From: Leeuwenhoekiella aestuarii
GTDB lineage: Bacteria > Bacteroidota > Bacteroidia > Flavobacteriales > Flavobacteriaceae
Reading direction: 5' to 3'
NCBI RefSeq assembly: GCF_004104055.1
Contig: NZ_QOVJ01000002.1
Location: 248,001-312,000 of the forward strand
DNA length: 64,000 nt
Within the stretch, counting starts at the first letter, position 1, and each line of letters starts with the position of its first letter. Both the position numbers and the translations under genes were made by a program. Positions 53,152 to 64,000 of the stretch are shown here, piece after piece. The notes beneath the pieces were generated by a model, which searched no databases, was not told the DNA's origin, and worked only from the letters and a program-made list of their open reading frames with translations.

Positions 53152-53333
53152 TCTTTTGGTTAAATTTTAAGTTATTTTTGTTTTTCGGACGTCTGAAAAG
53201 TGAGAAAATAAAGAGATCTTCGTTTCGTTCAGCGCGAGGCAAATATGTGAACAAAAAATGTAATAAAAAAAGAAAATTAGATTGCTTTTTTAGAATTTTT
53301 TGCGCATACTCTTTCCGAGGTTTAATCTAAGAA

Positions 53334-53341
53334 TATATTTG
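53334..53341 (+). promoter_or_regulatory. Probable -7 element before the thioesterase gene
   Basis: TATATTTG is an exact TAnnTTTG match only 11 bp before the ATG at 53353, which would give an almost leaderless mRNA. No TTG at the right distance was found. Confidence 0.3.
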
Positions 53342-53352
53342 TTAATAACTCT

Positions 53353-53748
53353 ATGAAATCACACACAACTTCTGTTAAAGTTAGATATGCAGAAACAGAT
53401 CAAATGGGTGTAGTGCATCATGCTAACTATGCTGTATATCTGGAACTTGCTCGTATAGATTGGTTAGAAGCTATAGGGATTTCCTATAAAAAAATGGAAG
53501 AGAAAGGGATTATGTTACCTGTTTACGGCATGCAGTTTTCTTTTTTGAAACCTGCGCTATTTGATGATATTTTAACTATAAAAACGATGCTTACAAAAAC
53601 ACCGCGTGCGAGTATAGTTTTTGACTATGAAATTTATAATCAGAATCAAGAATTGCTTACTAAAGCAGAAACAACTTTGGTTTTTGTAGATATGTCAACA
53701 AACAGACCTACAAGATGCCCAGAATATATCTTAGAGAAGTTAAAGTAA
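53353..53748 (+). CDS. Acyl-CoA thioesterase, YbgC/4HBT hotdog family
   Basis: Protein of 131 residues, a single hotdog domain. VRYAETDQMGVVHHANYAVY holds the catalytic Asp and His-containing loop, then LELARIDWLEAIGISYKKME is the central helix. It hydrolyses short or medium acyl-CoA thioesters. It diverges from dnaA and converges on the YigZ-family gene, with only 3 bp between the two stop codons. Confidence 0.92.
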   Translation: MKSHTTSVKVRYAETDQMGVVHHANYAVYLELARIDWLEAIGISYKKMEEKGIMLPVYGMQFSFLKPALFDDILTIKTMLTKTPRASIVFDYEIYNQNQELLTKAETTLVFVDMSTNRPTRCPEYILEKLK

Positions 53749-53751
53749 TAG

Positions 53752-54363
53752 TTATTCAATGACTGAGCTCTCGATTCCAAAAACTGCATTGAAGCGTTGT
53801 TGAATACGATTCAATGCAGTTTTACGAACACCTATTGTGATTAAGCAACTCAATTCCATTTTTTGTTTTGCAATTTCTAATTGCTCTTCTTTGATAATTC
53901 TCATTACCGTATGAAGTAGGTGATATTCAAATTTTAATTGAAGTTCTTCTGTAATCGTTTTTGTTATAATGTTAGACTCTTCTAAAGCGAATTGAGCAGC
54001 AGTTTTGTAAGCTTGTATCAATCCACCAACGCCTAGATTCGTGCCACCATAATATCTAATTACCGTTACCAATGTTTGTGTAACCTCAAAAGATTGTAGT
54101 TGACCATAAATAGGTAATCCCGCAGAATTACTGGGTTCCCCATCATCATTTGCTCTATAATTCTCGTAATTCTTTCCTAGTTGCCAAGCATAACAAACGT
54201 GTGATGCTTTATTGTGTTTGTTTTTTAAATCAGAAACAATAGTATCAATTTCACTTTCATTGGTAACGGGATGTGCCTGGCCGATGAATTTACTTCCGCG
54301 GTCTTTAAAGAATATTTCTTCTCCGGTTTTAGAAAGGGTTTTATAACAGTCTATTTCCTGCAT
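53752..54363 (-). CDS. YigZ/IMPACT-family protein
   Basis: Protein of 203 residues. The N-terminal UPF0029/IMPACT domain has FFKDRGSKFIGQAHPV, NKHNKASHVCYAWQLGKN, and the signature RANDDGEPSNSAGLPIYGQL, then RYYGGTNLGVGGLIQAYKTA. The C-terminal half is the DUF1949-type ferredoxin-like domain. IMPACT proteins modulate translation regulators in eukaryotes; the bacterial role is not established. Followed on the same strand by no gene; preceded by the DMT transporter gene 10 bp upstream. Confidence 0.92.
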   Translation of the reverse strand: MQEIDCYKTLSKTGEEIFFKDRGSKFIGQAHPVTNESEIDTIVSDLKNKHNKASHVCYAWQLGKNYENYRANDDGEPSNSAGLPIYGQLQSFEVTQTLVTVIRYYGGTNLGVGGLIQAYKTAAQFALEESNIITKTITEELQLKFEYHLLHTVMRIIKEEQLEIAKQKMELSCLITIGVRKTALNRIQQRFNAVFGIESSVIE

Positions 54364-54373
54364 TATTCAATTT

Positions 54374-55243
54374 TTACTGGATAGTTGCGATTAGTATGAT
54401 GCTTAAAATAGCAAATCCTATCCCAATCCAGTTTTTTGCGGAAAGTTTTTCCTTAAAAAATAGGATTCCTATTAACGTTGCAACCATTACGATACCTACA
54501 TTGTTTAATGTAAAAACAGTTGAACTTTCTAGAGAGGGGTGTCTCAGTGCACGTACCAGAAAGTAGATCGAAAAATAGTTAGGAACTCCTAAAGCTATTC
54601 CTCCAAGAATGTTTTTAAGTTGTATCTTCTGACTGCCTTTTATTAACTGGAAAATCAATACCGCAACACCAAGTATAAATGCTGTTGCAAATATCATTGC
54701 AGAAAAAAGCGGCACGTCTTTTTCTGCCACAAAACTATCTTCGAGGAATTTGATGCTCGTGTCAATTATACCACTACCTAGGAATACTAAAATCGGAAAT
54801 ACCAGATTTTTTTTAGTTGGTTTGCTAGAATCCTGCTTCTTTACCGAAACCAAATAAACGGCGATTAAAGCAGCAAGAATCCCGACTATTTTAAGAGTAG
54901 CGGCATTTTCTCTATAATAAATGAGCCCAAAAGCAATTGGTATGACCATGCTCATTTTTGTTGCCACAGAAACAACAGAAAGTCCGCTGCGTTGTGTGGT
55001 TATAGCCATTAGGTTGAAAATAACAATGAATAAAACTCCTAAAAAAACTGTGCCGGTTAACCAAGAATACGTTGCAAGTCCGGTCCAGTTCACAGGCTGT
55101 GAATATGCTGTAAAGCCTGAAGCACACGCAATTATATAGTTAACGACTATAGCCTGAAAAGTGTTGACTTGAAACCTATTAAAAAGCTTAAATACTAAAA
55201 AGATAATGCTTGAAGCAAGTATGCTTAAAAACAAATAGATCAA
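54374..55243 (-). CDS. EamA-type drug/metabolite transporter
   Basis: Protein of 289 residues with ten hydrophobic helices in two EamA-like halves: YLFLSILASSIIFLVFKLF and VVSVATKMSMVIPIAFGLIY in the first, LRHPSLESSTVFTLNNVGIV and LIGILFFKEKLSAKNWIGIG in the second. The ALIGxxFFKExL-type motif near the C-terminus is diagnostic of DMT exporters. Substrate unknown. Its start overlaps the HAD phosphatase stop by 4 bp. It belongs to ribD-HAD-DMT-yigZ, all on the minus strand. Confidence 0.9.
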   Translation of the reverse strand: MIYLFLSILASSIIFLVFKLFNRFQVNTFQAIVVNYIIACASGFTAYSQPVNWTGLATYSWLTGTVFLGVLFIVIFNLMAITTQRSGLSVVSVATKMSMVIPIAFGLIYYRENAATLKIVGILAALIAVYLVSVKKQDSSKPTKKNLVFPILVFLGSGIIDTSIKFLEDSFVAEKDVPLFSAMIFATAFILGVAVLIFQLIKGSQKIQLKNILGGIALGVPNYFSIYFLVRALRHPSLESSTVFTLNNVGIVMVATLIGILFFKEKLSAKNWIGIGFAILSIILIATIQ

Positions 55244-55854
55244 AACAAGGCTTTTTTGACTTCAAACAATTGTGTGACGTCTTCAAAACCGGGTTCTAAA
55301 TGCCAGGTATGAATTCCCATTGATGAGGCCGCTGCAGTATTTAAAATTGTATCGTCTATAAATAGTGTTTCATTTGCTAAGAGATCGTCTTTACGTAAAA
55401 CAAAATCGTAAATCTCAAGATCTGGTTTACGTAAATTGATTTGCTGTGAAAGATAAAAACGTTCAAAACAATTTTGGAATTGAGAATAGCGTACCGCTCC
55501 CATATTTTTTATAACCTGCTCAATGTGAAGGTCATTGGTATTGCTCAACAAAAGCAATCTGTATTTTTTTGACTTGGCTAACTCTATGATCCAATCAAGG
55601 CGTTCTTGAGGGAAATCGAGAATAATGCTGTTCCAGGCTTGTTGAAAGGATAAAGCTGTAAGCTGTGGGAATTTTTTTAGGTAATTTTCAATTAATTGGT
55701 CACTGGTGATTAACCCCTTTTCATAGGTGTTGTGCCACGTTGTCATCTCTTCATCTATTGTTCTGATTCCCATTTTGGCTAATGCTTGCTCAGGGGCTTT
55801 TTTGTCGAGATTGATGAAAACATCACCAAAATCAAAGAGTAAATTTTTAATCAT
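55240..55854 (-). CDS. HAD-superfamily hydrolase, YihX-like
   Basis: Protein of 204 residues. Motif I LLFDFGDVFINLDKKAPE holds the nucleophile Asp and the DxG variant typical of YihX-like enzymes (DFGxV/D). Motif II is LLLLSNTNDLHIEQV, motif III lies around LRKPDLEIYDFVL, and motif IV is ETLFIDDTILNTAAASSMG. The four-helix cap is inserted between motifs I and II (subclass IA). It overlaps ribD by 8 bp and the transporter gene by 4 bp. Because ribD is upstream, it may supply the phosphatase step of riboflavin synthesis; this is inference. Confidence 0.9.
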   Translation of the reverse strand: MIKNLLFDFGDVFINLDKKAPEQALAKMGIRTIDEEMTTWHNTYEKGLITSDQLIENYLKKFPQLTALSFQQAWNSIILDFPQERLDWIIELAKSKKYRLLLLSNTNDLHIEQVIKNMGAVRYSQFQNCFERFYLSQQINLRKPDLEIYDFVLRKDDLLANETLFIDDTILNTAAASSMGIHTWHLEPGFEDVTQLFEVKKALF

Positions 55855-56899
55855 TAATAGAGCTATAAAGGGTTAATGTATCACCGTTAATCGTTGTACT
55901 CTCTGAATTTTGAATAGCTGTAAGTACAGGAGCTTTAATACCAGAGTTAAAAATAAGATTTCCTTTAAAAACCCGGGCTTCATCCCAGAGCTTTTCGTTT
56001 ATAAAGCTTTGTAGTGTTTGAGCGCCACCTTCTATAATCACCGACTGTAAGCCTTCGCTATACAGTATTTCACAAATCTGAGAAGGAAGGTTTTGATTAA
56101 AATCTACTTTACTAAACTTCAAATTGTTTTTGTTTTCAACCTCTAAAGCTGTTAGTATTAGCGTTGGTGCCTTTTGATCAAAAACAGTAGCTTCTTTAGA
56201 TAAACTCAAATTTCTATCAATAATTATTCTGGTAGGAGAATCGCCTGCCCAGTCACGAGTTGTTAAGCTGGGATTATCAGCTTTGACGGTATTTGTCCCT
56301 ACTAAAATGCTTTGTTCTTCAGCACGCCATTTATGTACAAGTTGTTGGCTTGTTTTGTTTGTGATCCATACGGGCTTCTTTTTATTTCTGCTTTCAGTTT
56401 CTGGAGCAATAAAGCCATCTAAACTTTCAGCCCATTTAAGAATAACATACGGGCGCTTTTTTTGATGAAATGTAAAAAAGCGCTTGTTCAGATTTTGACA
56501 TTCTTTTTCTAATACACCTACCAAAACCTCGCAGCCTGCATCAAGTAATTTTTTTATTCCTCTACCTGCAACTTCAGCAAAGGGATCAACGGTTCCTATA
56601 ATAACCTTTTTGATTCCTTTGGCAATGATCAGGTCACTGCACGGAGGCGTTTTCCCATAATGACTACAAGGCTCCAGACTTACATAAATTGTAGATTTCT
56701 TAAGTAGTTCTGTTTTTTTTACGCTATTCACCGCATTAACTTCGGCATGCGGTTGCCCGGCTTTCTGGTGCCAGCCTTCTCCTATAATTATGTCGTCGCA
56801 AACGATAACACTACCTACCATTGGGTTGGGATAGGTATTTCCCAGTCCGTTTTTAGCCAGTTGTAAACAGCGAGACATGTATTTTTCGTGTATCTTCAC
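55847..56899 (-). CDS. ribD: Riboflavin biosynthesis deaminase/reductase RibD
   Basis: Protein of 350 residues with two domains for successive steps of riboflavin synthesis. The deaminase has the zinc site HAEVNAVNSV and VSLEPCSHYGKTPPCSDLII, with the start MSRCLQLAKNGLGNTYPNPM and VGSVIVCDD. The reductase begins near 150 (RPYVILKWAESLDGFIAPET) and contains SILVGTNTVKADNPSLTTR and SVIIEGGAQTLQSFINEKLW. It heads a four-gene minus-strand operon and diverges from the GNAT-prmC genes across 35 bp. No FMN riboswitch was recognised upstream. Confidence 0.95.
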   Translation of the reverse strand: MKIHEKYMSRCLQLAKNGLGNTYPNPMVGSVIVCDDIIIGEGWHQKAGQPHAEVNAVNSVKKTELLKKSTIYVSLEPCSHYGKTPPCSDLIIAKGIKKVIIGTVDPFAEVAGRGIKKLLDAGCEVLVGVLEKECQNLNKRFFTFHQKKRPYVILKWAESLDGFIAPETESRNKKKPVWITNKTSQQLVHKWRAEEQSILVGTNTVKADNPSLTTRDWAGDSPTRIIIDRNLSLSKEATVFDQKAPTLILTALEVENKNNLKFSKVDFNQNLPSQICEILYSEGLQSVIIEGGAQTLQSFINEKLWDEARVFKGNLIFNSGIKAPVLTAIQNSESTTINGDTLTLYSSIND

Positions 56900-56934
56900 A
56901 AACTCAAAAGTACCATTAAAAAGTAAGAAAACCG

Positions 56935-57417
56935 ATGCTTCAAATTAGACCGGTAGAACACGCTGATAATGTGAATTTAGCAACTGTTCTAAGAGCTATT
57001 TTAATTGAAATGGGCGTGCCTAAAGTAGGTACCGCATATGAGGACAAAGCTTTAGATTGCATGTATGAAACTTATGCTGAAGCAAATGCGCAGTATTTTG
57101 TTGTAGAACAAGATGGTGTGATTTTAGGAGGTGCAGGTATTGCCGCACTAGCCAATTATGATGGGCCTGTTTGTGAGCTGCAGAAAATGTATGTTTCTTC
57201 AGAATTGAGGGGGCGGGGTTTAGGTAAACAGCTCATGAATACGTGTCTCGAATTCGCATCAAAATCGGGTTTTGAACAAGTTTATATAGAGACAATGCCG
57301 TATATGGAAGCTGCCCAGAAACTCTATAAGAAAACCGGTTTTTATTACATCGACGGACCAATGGGGTGCACAGGTCATAATGCTTGTCCTGTTCATATGC
57401 TTAAAGATTTAAAGTAA
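56935..57417 (+). CDS. GNAT-family N-acetyltransferase
   Basis: Protein of 160 residues. LQIRPVEHADNVNLATVLRA opens the fold. The acetyl-CoA loop is VSSELRGRGLGKQLMNTCLE, and the C-terminal strands are FEQVYIETMPYMEAAQKLYK followed by KTGFYYIDGPMGCTGH. Its stop is immediately followed by the prmC ATG without spacer, so the two are co-translated. The acceptor substrate is unknown. It is not closely similar to the GNAT protein at 47937. Confidence 0.88.
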   Translation: MLQIRPVEHADNVNLATVLRAILIEMGVPKVGTAYEDKALDCMYETYAEANAQYFVVEQDGVILGGAGIAALANYDGPVCELQKMYVSSELRGRGLGKQLMNTCLEFASKSGFEQVYIETMPYMEAAQKLYKKTGFYYIDGPMGCTGHNACPVHMLKDLK

Positions 57418-58265
57418 ATGAAATTAAGCGAATACCGATCTTATTTTTATGAGCAATTAATTGCTTTATACCCTCAGGAGGAACGCGTGACATTTTTTAA
57501 GGCTTTTGCCGAAAAATTTCTCGAGATGCAACCTGTTCAAATTCCAATAAGTTTAAATAAGGAATTGACGAAAGCGGAATTAGAATTATTAAATGAAGCG
57601 CTTTTAAAACTGAAAAATCACGAACCTTTACAATACATAATAGGGGAGACTGAATTTTATGGTTTTCCTTTTAAAGTTGCTTCCGGAGTGCTTATTCCCA
57701 GACCGGAAACTGAAGAGTTAGTAGACTGGGTTTATCAGGATTTTAAAAAGAATAATGCTTCTATTTCAATTCTAGATATTGGTACAGGTAGTGGAGCAAT
57801 TGCTTTGAGCCTGGCTAAATTAATAACTCAGGCATCGGTTAGTGCGATTGATTTTTCGACTAAGGCCTTAGCGATAGCAAAGGATAATGCAGAGCTCAAC
57901 TCAGTTAAAATTAATTGGATAGAGCAAGATATACTTTCAACAGGTGGTCTAGGTCAAAGCTATGATGTTATTGTTTCAAATCCGCCATATGTGAGAAACC
58001 TGGAAAAGGTAGAAATGCAATCTAATGTGCTTAAATATGAGCCTCACGAGGCTCTTTTTGTCGCAGATGACAATGCGTTAATTTTCTATAAAAAAATAGC
58101 AACGCTGGCATTTCAGAGCTTAAAACAAAATGGAATTTTGTATTTTGAAATCAATGAGTATTTAGGAGATGAAACGCTAGAGCTTGTTAAAAATAGTGGG
58201 TTTGAAAACGTAGAATTACGAAATGATTTTGCGGGAAAACCCAGAATGCTAAAAGCAAAACGTAC

Positions 58266-58269
<4 letters not shown>
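57418..58269 (+). CDS. prmC: Peptide chain release factor N5-glutamine methyltransferase
   Basis: Protein of 283 residues that methylates the GGQ glutamine of release factors. The N-terminal helical domain is followed by PLQYIIGETEFYGFPFKVAS, LIPRPETEELVDWVYQDF, the SAM-binding loop ILDIGTGSGAIALSLAK and the catalytic VIVSNPPYVRNLEKVEM. It begins directly at the end of the GNAT gene and overlaps the LOG gene by 4 bp. Confidence 0.95.
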
Positions 58270-60897
<2,628 letters not shown>

Positions 60898-61089
60898 GTC
60901 AAAAATCAAAATAAATATATAATACTTGTAAAAACCTTTTTAAAGTGTTTGAAATTACGGGAATCAACTGTAGTTGAGTATTTTATTTTGCAGTTTTATT
61001 TTAAATAAATAATCTTAAATAATAATTCTTTTAAATTACAAGAACCTCTATTCAATCAAATTATTTAGATTAGAATAAGCTCCGATTAT

Positions 61090-61779
61090 ATGAAGTTTAA
61101 ATACTTAGTGTACTTATATATATTTGCTGGAGTTATTGAAATCCTATTGATAGGTTTTCATTTTAATCTTTCAATATATTTAAGGCCTGTTTGTGTTTTT
61201 TTAATCTATAGTTTTTATGTTGCCAATGTAAAAAAGCATAATTACTTCTTGCTTTTTTACCTGACTTGTGAGTTGATTAATGAGGTGTTTTTCTTAATTG
61301 ATTTCAGCAAATATTTTGTCTTGGTCCTAACTTGTTATTGTTTGGCTACTTTTTCTATGCTTTATCATATTTGGCCACTTGTTAAGCGCACAAGTTTTAA
61401 AACTAATTGGAGTGATTTGATAAGGCCATTTCTCGGTTTATTAGGAATACTTTTTATTTTTTGGGAATTGATTTTAATGGTGTTTAAGAATTTGCCAAAT
61501 TTTTATATTTTTTTTCCGGCTTTAGTGGCATTGTTAGTTTGGATTTTCTTTTGCTCAATTATGCCAGCTAAAGACAAGCATCCAGATAATTTTGCTTTGT
61601 ATTTTATAGGAGGTTCTATGGCTGTGATGGCTCCTACAATGTTTATATATGAGTTTTTATGGTCAAATTCTATAATTCTATATCTTTCTCTGATCTCAAT
61701 GTTTTTGCTAAAGATTTTTTTAGTTTGGTATTTGATTAACCTTGATAAAATATTATGTTCTAAAGAGGAATACTTCTGA
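61090..61779 (+). CDS. Multi-pass membrane protein, tandem paralogue 1 (YhhN-like topology)
   Basis: Protein of 229 residues, almost entirely hydrophobic, with about eight predicted helices (YLVYLYIFAGVIEILLIGF; YLRPVCVFLIYSFYVANV; LFYLTCELINEVFFLIDF; LVLTCYCLATFSMLYHIWPL; FLLKIFLVWYLINL). Shared with its neighbour are KKHN, EVxxLxDxxKYF, a conserved MLYxxxP, and HPDNFALYFIGG near the seventh helix. The topology and the order of the small-residue motifs recall YhhN/lysoplasmalogenase-like proteins, but similarity by eye is too weak to assert the enzyme. A 192-bp A+T-rich gap separates it from ligA. Confidence 0.72.
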   Translation: MKFKYLVYLYIFAGVIEILLIGFHFNLSIYLRPVCVFLIYSFYVANVKKHNYFLLFYLTCELINEVFFLIDFSKYFVLVLTCYCLATFSMLYHIWPLVKRTSFKTNWSDLIRPFLGLLGILFIFWELILMVFKNLPNFYIFFPALVALLVWIFFCSIMPAKDKHPDNFALYFIGGSMAVMAPTMFIYEFLWSNSIILYLSLISMFLLKIFLVWYLINLDKILCSKEEYF

Positions 61780-61892
61780 AAGAAAAGACGTGTTAACTCA
61801 ACACTTTAATATAAGATTTGTTGTTGATTGTTAATTTTTTTTAGTTATTTACTAACTTATTTATTAGTGCCTTTGAGCATATTTAAAAATAG

Positions 61893-62615
61893 ATGAGAGA
61901 ACTAAATACTAATTTTTATATAGACAGACCTTCACAAATTTTATATCTAGGTATTTTTTGCTGTATAGTATTTATTTTCGCTTCATCAATCAATCAAACT
62001 TTAGGTTATATATTACAGCCTTCTTTTTATTTAATTTATTATTGGTTTTATTGTAAGTCTTTAAAAAAGCATAACCTCGTATTAGCTGCTTTTTTGGCTT
62101 CAGCTTATGTAGGGGAGGTATGCGTACTTACCGATATACATAAATATTTTACAATAATACTTATGACATTTTTTATTGCTGCGGCTGCTATGTTATATAC
62201 ATTTATGCCTATTCTTAGAATAAGACCACGAAAAATCACTAGAGAAATGGTATTACAGCCGATAATAGGAGTTATATTCTGCACCTATACTGTAATATAT
62301 TTGATGAGTATGTATTATAGTAGTGTCCCAAATAAATTTTTATTTGTTATTGGTGCCATATTTCTACTAATATTTACGCTGATCTGCTTTTTGATTCCAT
62401 TGAGAAACAGTCACCCAAGTAATGTTTACTTGTATCTGATAGGAGGCTGCTTGCTTATTGAAGCTATTTTAGCTTTTGTGTATACCTACAGTATGGCCAT
62501 ACCAATCATAGCCTCCGGTGTCAAAATTGCAATATGTGTGCACAAGACTTGTGTAGCGATCTATTATGTACGAATAGAAAAAGTACGTACAGATATAGGT
62601 TATGAAGGTTATTAA
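61893..62615 (+). CDS. Multi-pass membrane protein, tandem paralogue 2 (YhhN-like topology)
   Basis: Protein of 240 residues, clearly homologous to the preceding gene: KKHNLVLAAFLASAYVGEV, VLTDIHKYFTIILM, AAAAMLYTFMPIL, and HPSNVYLYLIGGCLLIEAIL align with the same regions of the first copy. It also has about eight helices and a short basic C-terminus (YYVRIEKVRTDIGYEGY). The divergence between the copies is large, so the duplication is old. Its stop codon overlaps that of the convergent metallophosphatase gene by 4 bp. Function unknown. Confidence 0.72.
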   Translation: MRELNTNFYIDRPSQILYLGIFCCIVFIFASSINQTLGYILQPSFYLIYYWFYCKSLKKHNLVLAAFLASAYVGEVCVLTDIHKYFTIILMTFFIAAAAMLYTFMPILRIRPRKITREMVLQPIIGVIFCTYTVIYLMSMYYSSVPNKFLFVIGAIFLLIFTLICFLIPLRNSHPSNVYLYLIGGCLLIEAILAFVYTYSMAIPIIASGVKIAICVHKTCVAIYYVRIEKVRTDIGYEGY

Positions 62616-63520
62616 ATAGTAATTGTTTTTGAGGTTGCAGTTGCTTTACCAGTAAGATCAAACTCAAAGTCTATTCTACCCAGGTTAACTCCGGCCCAAC
62701 CTACTTGATTCACTATAACATCATTGTCTGAGGCATTTTTGACTATTGTAGGTTTTTCTAAAAATGTGTGTGTGTGGCCACCTATGATAAGATCGATGTT
62801 TTTAGTTTTTTTTGCTAGTTTAAGATCTGATATTTTATCATATTTATAGCTGTATCCTAAATGAGAGAGACAAATAATTAAATCACAATTTTGTTCTTCT
62901 TTTAAAATGCGGGTCATATCATGAGAAGTTTCAATGGGGTCTAGATATTGAGTTTCTTTAGATAGTGCAGGAGTTACTAAGCCTTCTAATTGTATTCCTA
63001 TTCCAAATACGCCTATTTTGATTCCATCTTTTATAAAGATCTCATACGGTTTTGTTAAACCGTCCATAGCAGTGTTTGTAAAATTATAGTTTGAACTCAG
63101 CATTTTAAAACTGGCATTTGGCATTTGTACAGCTAGACCATTCACGCCATTATCAAAATCGTGATTACCTATCGTTGCAGCATCATACTGCATCATACTC
63201 ATTAATTTAAACTCAAGTTCGCCTCCATAAAAATTAAAATAAGGTGTGCCCTGAAAGATATCTCCCGCGTCCAATAATAGGGTGTTGGGGTTTTCTTTGC
63301 GTATTGCTTCAATTAGGGTTAAGCGTCTTGCAACACCACCTTTATTGGGAAAAGACGCGTCTTCGGGTGAAAACGGATCAATATGGCTGTGCACATCGTT
63401 TGTGTGCAGAATTGTGATTTTCTTTGACTTTTTCGTTTCTGCAAAAAGATTAAAACTTGGTGCGCCGGCAACAACTGCAGTTGCAATACTGGTTTGCTTT
63501 ATAAACTTTCTTCTTTCCAT
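62612..63520 (-). CDS. Metallophosphatase (N-terminal domain of a split 5'-nucleotidase)
   Basis: Protein of 302 residues. A twin-arginine-like signal (MERRKFIKQTSIATAVVAGA) suggests export in folded form. The calcineurin-like domain has all metal motifs: ILHTNDVHSHIDPF, LLDAGDIFQGTPYFNFYGGE, AATIGNHDFDNGVNG, DLIICLSHLGYSYKYD and LIIGGHTHTFLEKPTIV. The substrate-binding C-terminal domain of UshA-type 5'-nucleotidases is absent and is encoded instead by the gene directly upstream (63523-64000). The two products probably act together on nucleotides outside the cytoplasm. Confidence 0.92.
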   Translation of the reverse strand: MERRKFIKQTSIATAVVAGAPSFNLFAETKKSKKITILHTNDVHSHIDPFSPEDASFPNKGGVARRLTLIEAIRKENPNTLLLDAGDIFQGTPYFNFYGGELEFKLMSMMQYDAATIGNHDFDNGVNGLAVQMPNASFKMLSSNYNFTNTAMDGLTKPYEIFIKDGIKIGVFGIGIQLEGLVTPALSKETQYLDPIETSHDMTRILKEEQNCDLIICLSHLGYSYKYDKISDLKLAKKTKNIDLIIGGHTHTFLEKPTIVKNASDNDVIVNQVGWAGVNLGRIDFEFDLTGKATATSKTITI

Positions 63521-63522
63521 AT

Positions 63523-64000
63523 TTATTCTTTGATAAAACGATTGTCTCTTACAGGTGCTATGGTGTCTTGTTCTTTGAAATAGTCAACTAAAATGTTACG
63601 GATTTTATAATCTAAAACGTCCATACTTAAAGGTTCACTTAAAAATGTCATGTGGTCGCCACCTTGTTGCAGATAATCGTTAGTTGCTATGAAATAGGTT
63701 TTTCCATTTTCGACTGGTTTTCCATTTATAGTGGCGGTTTTAATCTCATTTTTTTTATCAATTACAAGCTGCATATTAGAGATAGGGTGAGCAGTGCCTG
63801 ATTTTAAATAATCAAACATCTTATTTACTTGATCGCTTGTGAGTTCTACAACCACAACGCTGTTTTCAAAAGGCATAATGTCAAAAGCAGATCGCATGGT
63901 CACATCTCCGGCATTTAAAGTAGATCTGATTCCTCCATGATTAAGGAGTACCGCATCAATATTTTTCCCTGTTCTTTTCTTAAATACAGGGTTACTCAAT
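63523..64000 (-). CDS. 5'-nucleotidase C-terminal domain protein (partial at window end)
   Basis: The last ~158 residues of a protein whose start lies beyond the window: the frame is open to base 64000 and the first listed codon is an internal TTG. 5'-nucleotidase C-domain motifs are VLLNHGGIRSTLNAGDVTMR, DIMPFENSVVVVELTSDQVN, YFIATNDYLQQGGDHMTFLS. It ends 2 bp before the ATG of the metallophosphatase gene, so the C-domain gene precedes the catalytic-domain gene in one operon. It lacks catalytic metal motifs in the visible part. Confidence 0.9.
   Translation of the reverse strand, partial: LSNPVFKKRTGKNIDAVLLNHGGIRSTLNAGDVTMRSAFDIMPFENSVVVVELTSDQVNKMFDYLKSGTAHPISNMQLVIDKKNEIKTATINGKPVENGKTYFIATNDYLQQGGDHMTFLSEPLSMDVLDYKIRNILVDYFKEQDTIAPVRDNRFIKE

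Noticed and set aside
51721-53352. Replication origin next to dnaA
   Set aside because: No dnaN or gyrB neighbour and no cluster of DnaA-box-like sequences was noticed in the flanking gaps; in Bacteroidota the origin is often away from dnaA.
56900-56934. FMN riboswitch upstream of ribD
   Set aside because: The divergent gap is only 35 bp, too short for the aptamer.

Overview
The window looks like a chromosomal segment of a marine-type Flavobacteriaceae (Bacteroidota). The grounds are a SusC/SusD pair, two DUF-type partners of TonB receptors, a type-B L31 protein, monomeric isocitrate dehydrogenase, a FadN-type beta-oxidation operon, A+T-rich intergenic DNA, absence of Shine-Dalgarno sequences, and promoters of the Bacteroidota form TTG-N19-TAnnTTTG (clearest before rpmE2 and rplS). 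The genus cannot be settled from the sequence. No tRNA, rRNA or CRISPR array was seen.

Layout. 1-5.4 kb: a four-gene minus-strand operon (beta-propeller protein, MFS transporter, CBM9-like lipoprotein, aldo/keto reductase). Its last gene is split by a complete IS1182-like element with 17-bp inverted repeats and a 4-bp TATA duplication. 5.5-13.9 kb: fatty acid beta-oxidation (marR, fadN, fadA, fadE) plus a separate fadD. A four-helix-bundle (S23/IVP) gene sits inside this operon in a spacer bounded by purine-rich, imperfectly inverted ends. A gene-less copy of the same ends lies one gene upstream. 14-20.6 kb: an orphan SusC/SusD pair, then an outer-membrane-type HAEPLYID protein and a small unknown protein that trail purL. 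20.6-29 kb: purL, rsmB, a BNR-repeat lipoprotein and an ECF sigma operon, whose two borders carry related REP-like hairpins beside strong terminators. 29-41.4 kb: an MsbA-like ABC exporter, a phosphosugar mutase, a GT2 glycosyltransferase, L31, murQ, a TonB receptor with a DUF4249 partner, and icd.

41.4-42 kb is a 619-bp gene-free stretch. It holds a candidate structured RNA on the minus strand that ends in a 38-bp perfect palindrome followed by a T-run; the presumed icd promoter lies beyond that terminator. 42-64 kb is largely housekeeping: rplS-trmD, GAPDH with an N-terminal extension, a DegP-type protease, dapF-GNAT-mltG, an RsmI-like methylase, a protein-tyrosine phosphatase, dnaA, YigZ, a DMT transporter, a HAD phosphatase, ribD, GNAT-prmC-LOG-ligA, a tandem pair of membrane paralogues, and a 5'-nucleotidase split over two genes and cut by the window end.

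The genes form ordinary functional groups: beta-oxidation under a MarR regulator, envelope transport (SusCD, TonB, ABC), peptidoglycan turnover (mltG, murQ, a lysozyme-like protein), and translation (rplS/trmD, rpmE2, rsmB, prmC). The unusual items are the S23 cassette with its empty twin, the candidate RNA before icd, the REP-like units around the sigma operon, and the structured leader of susC.
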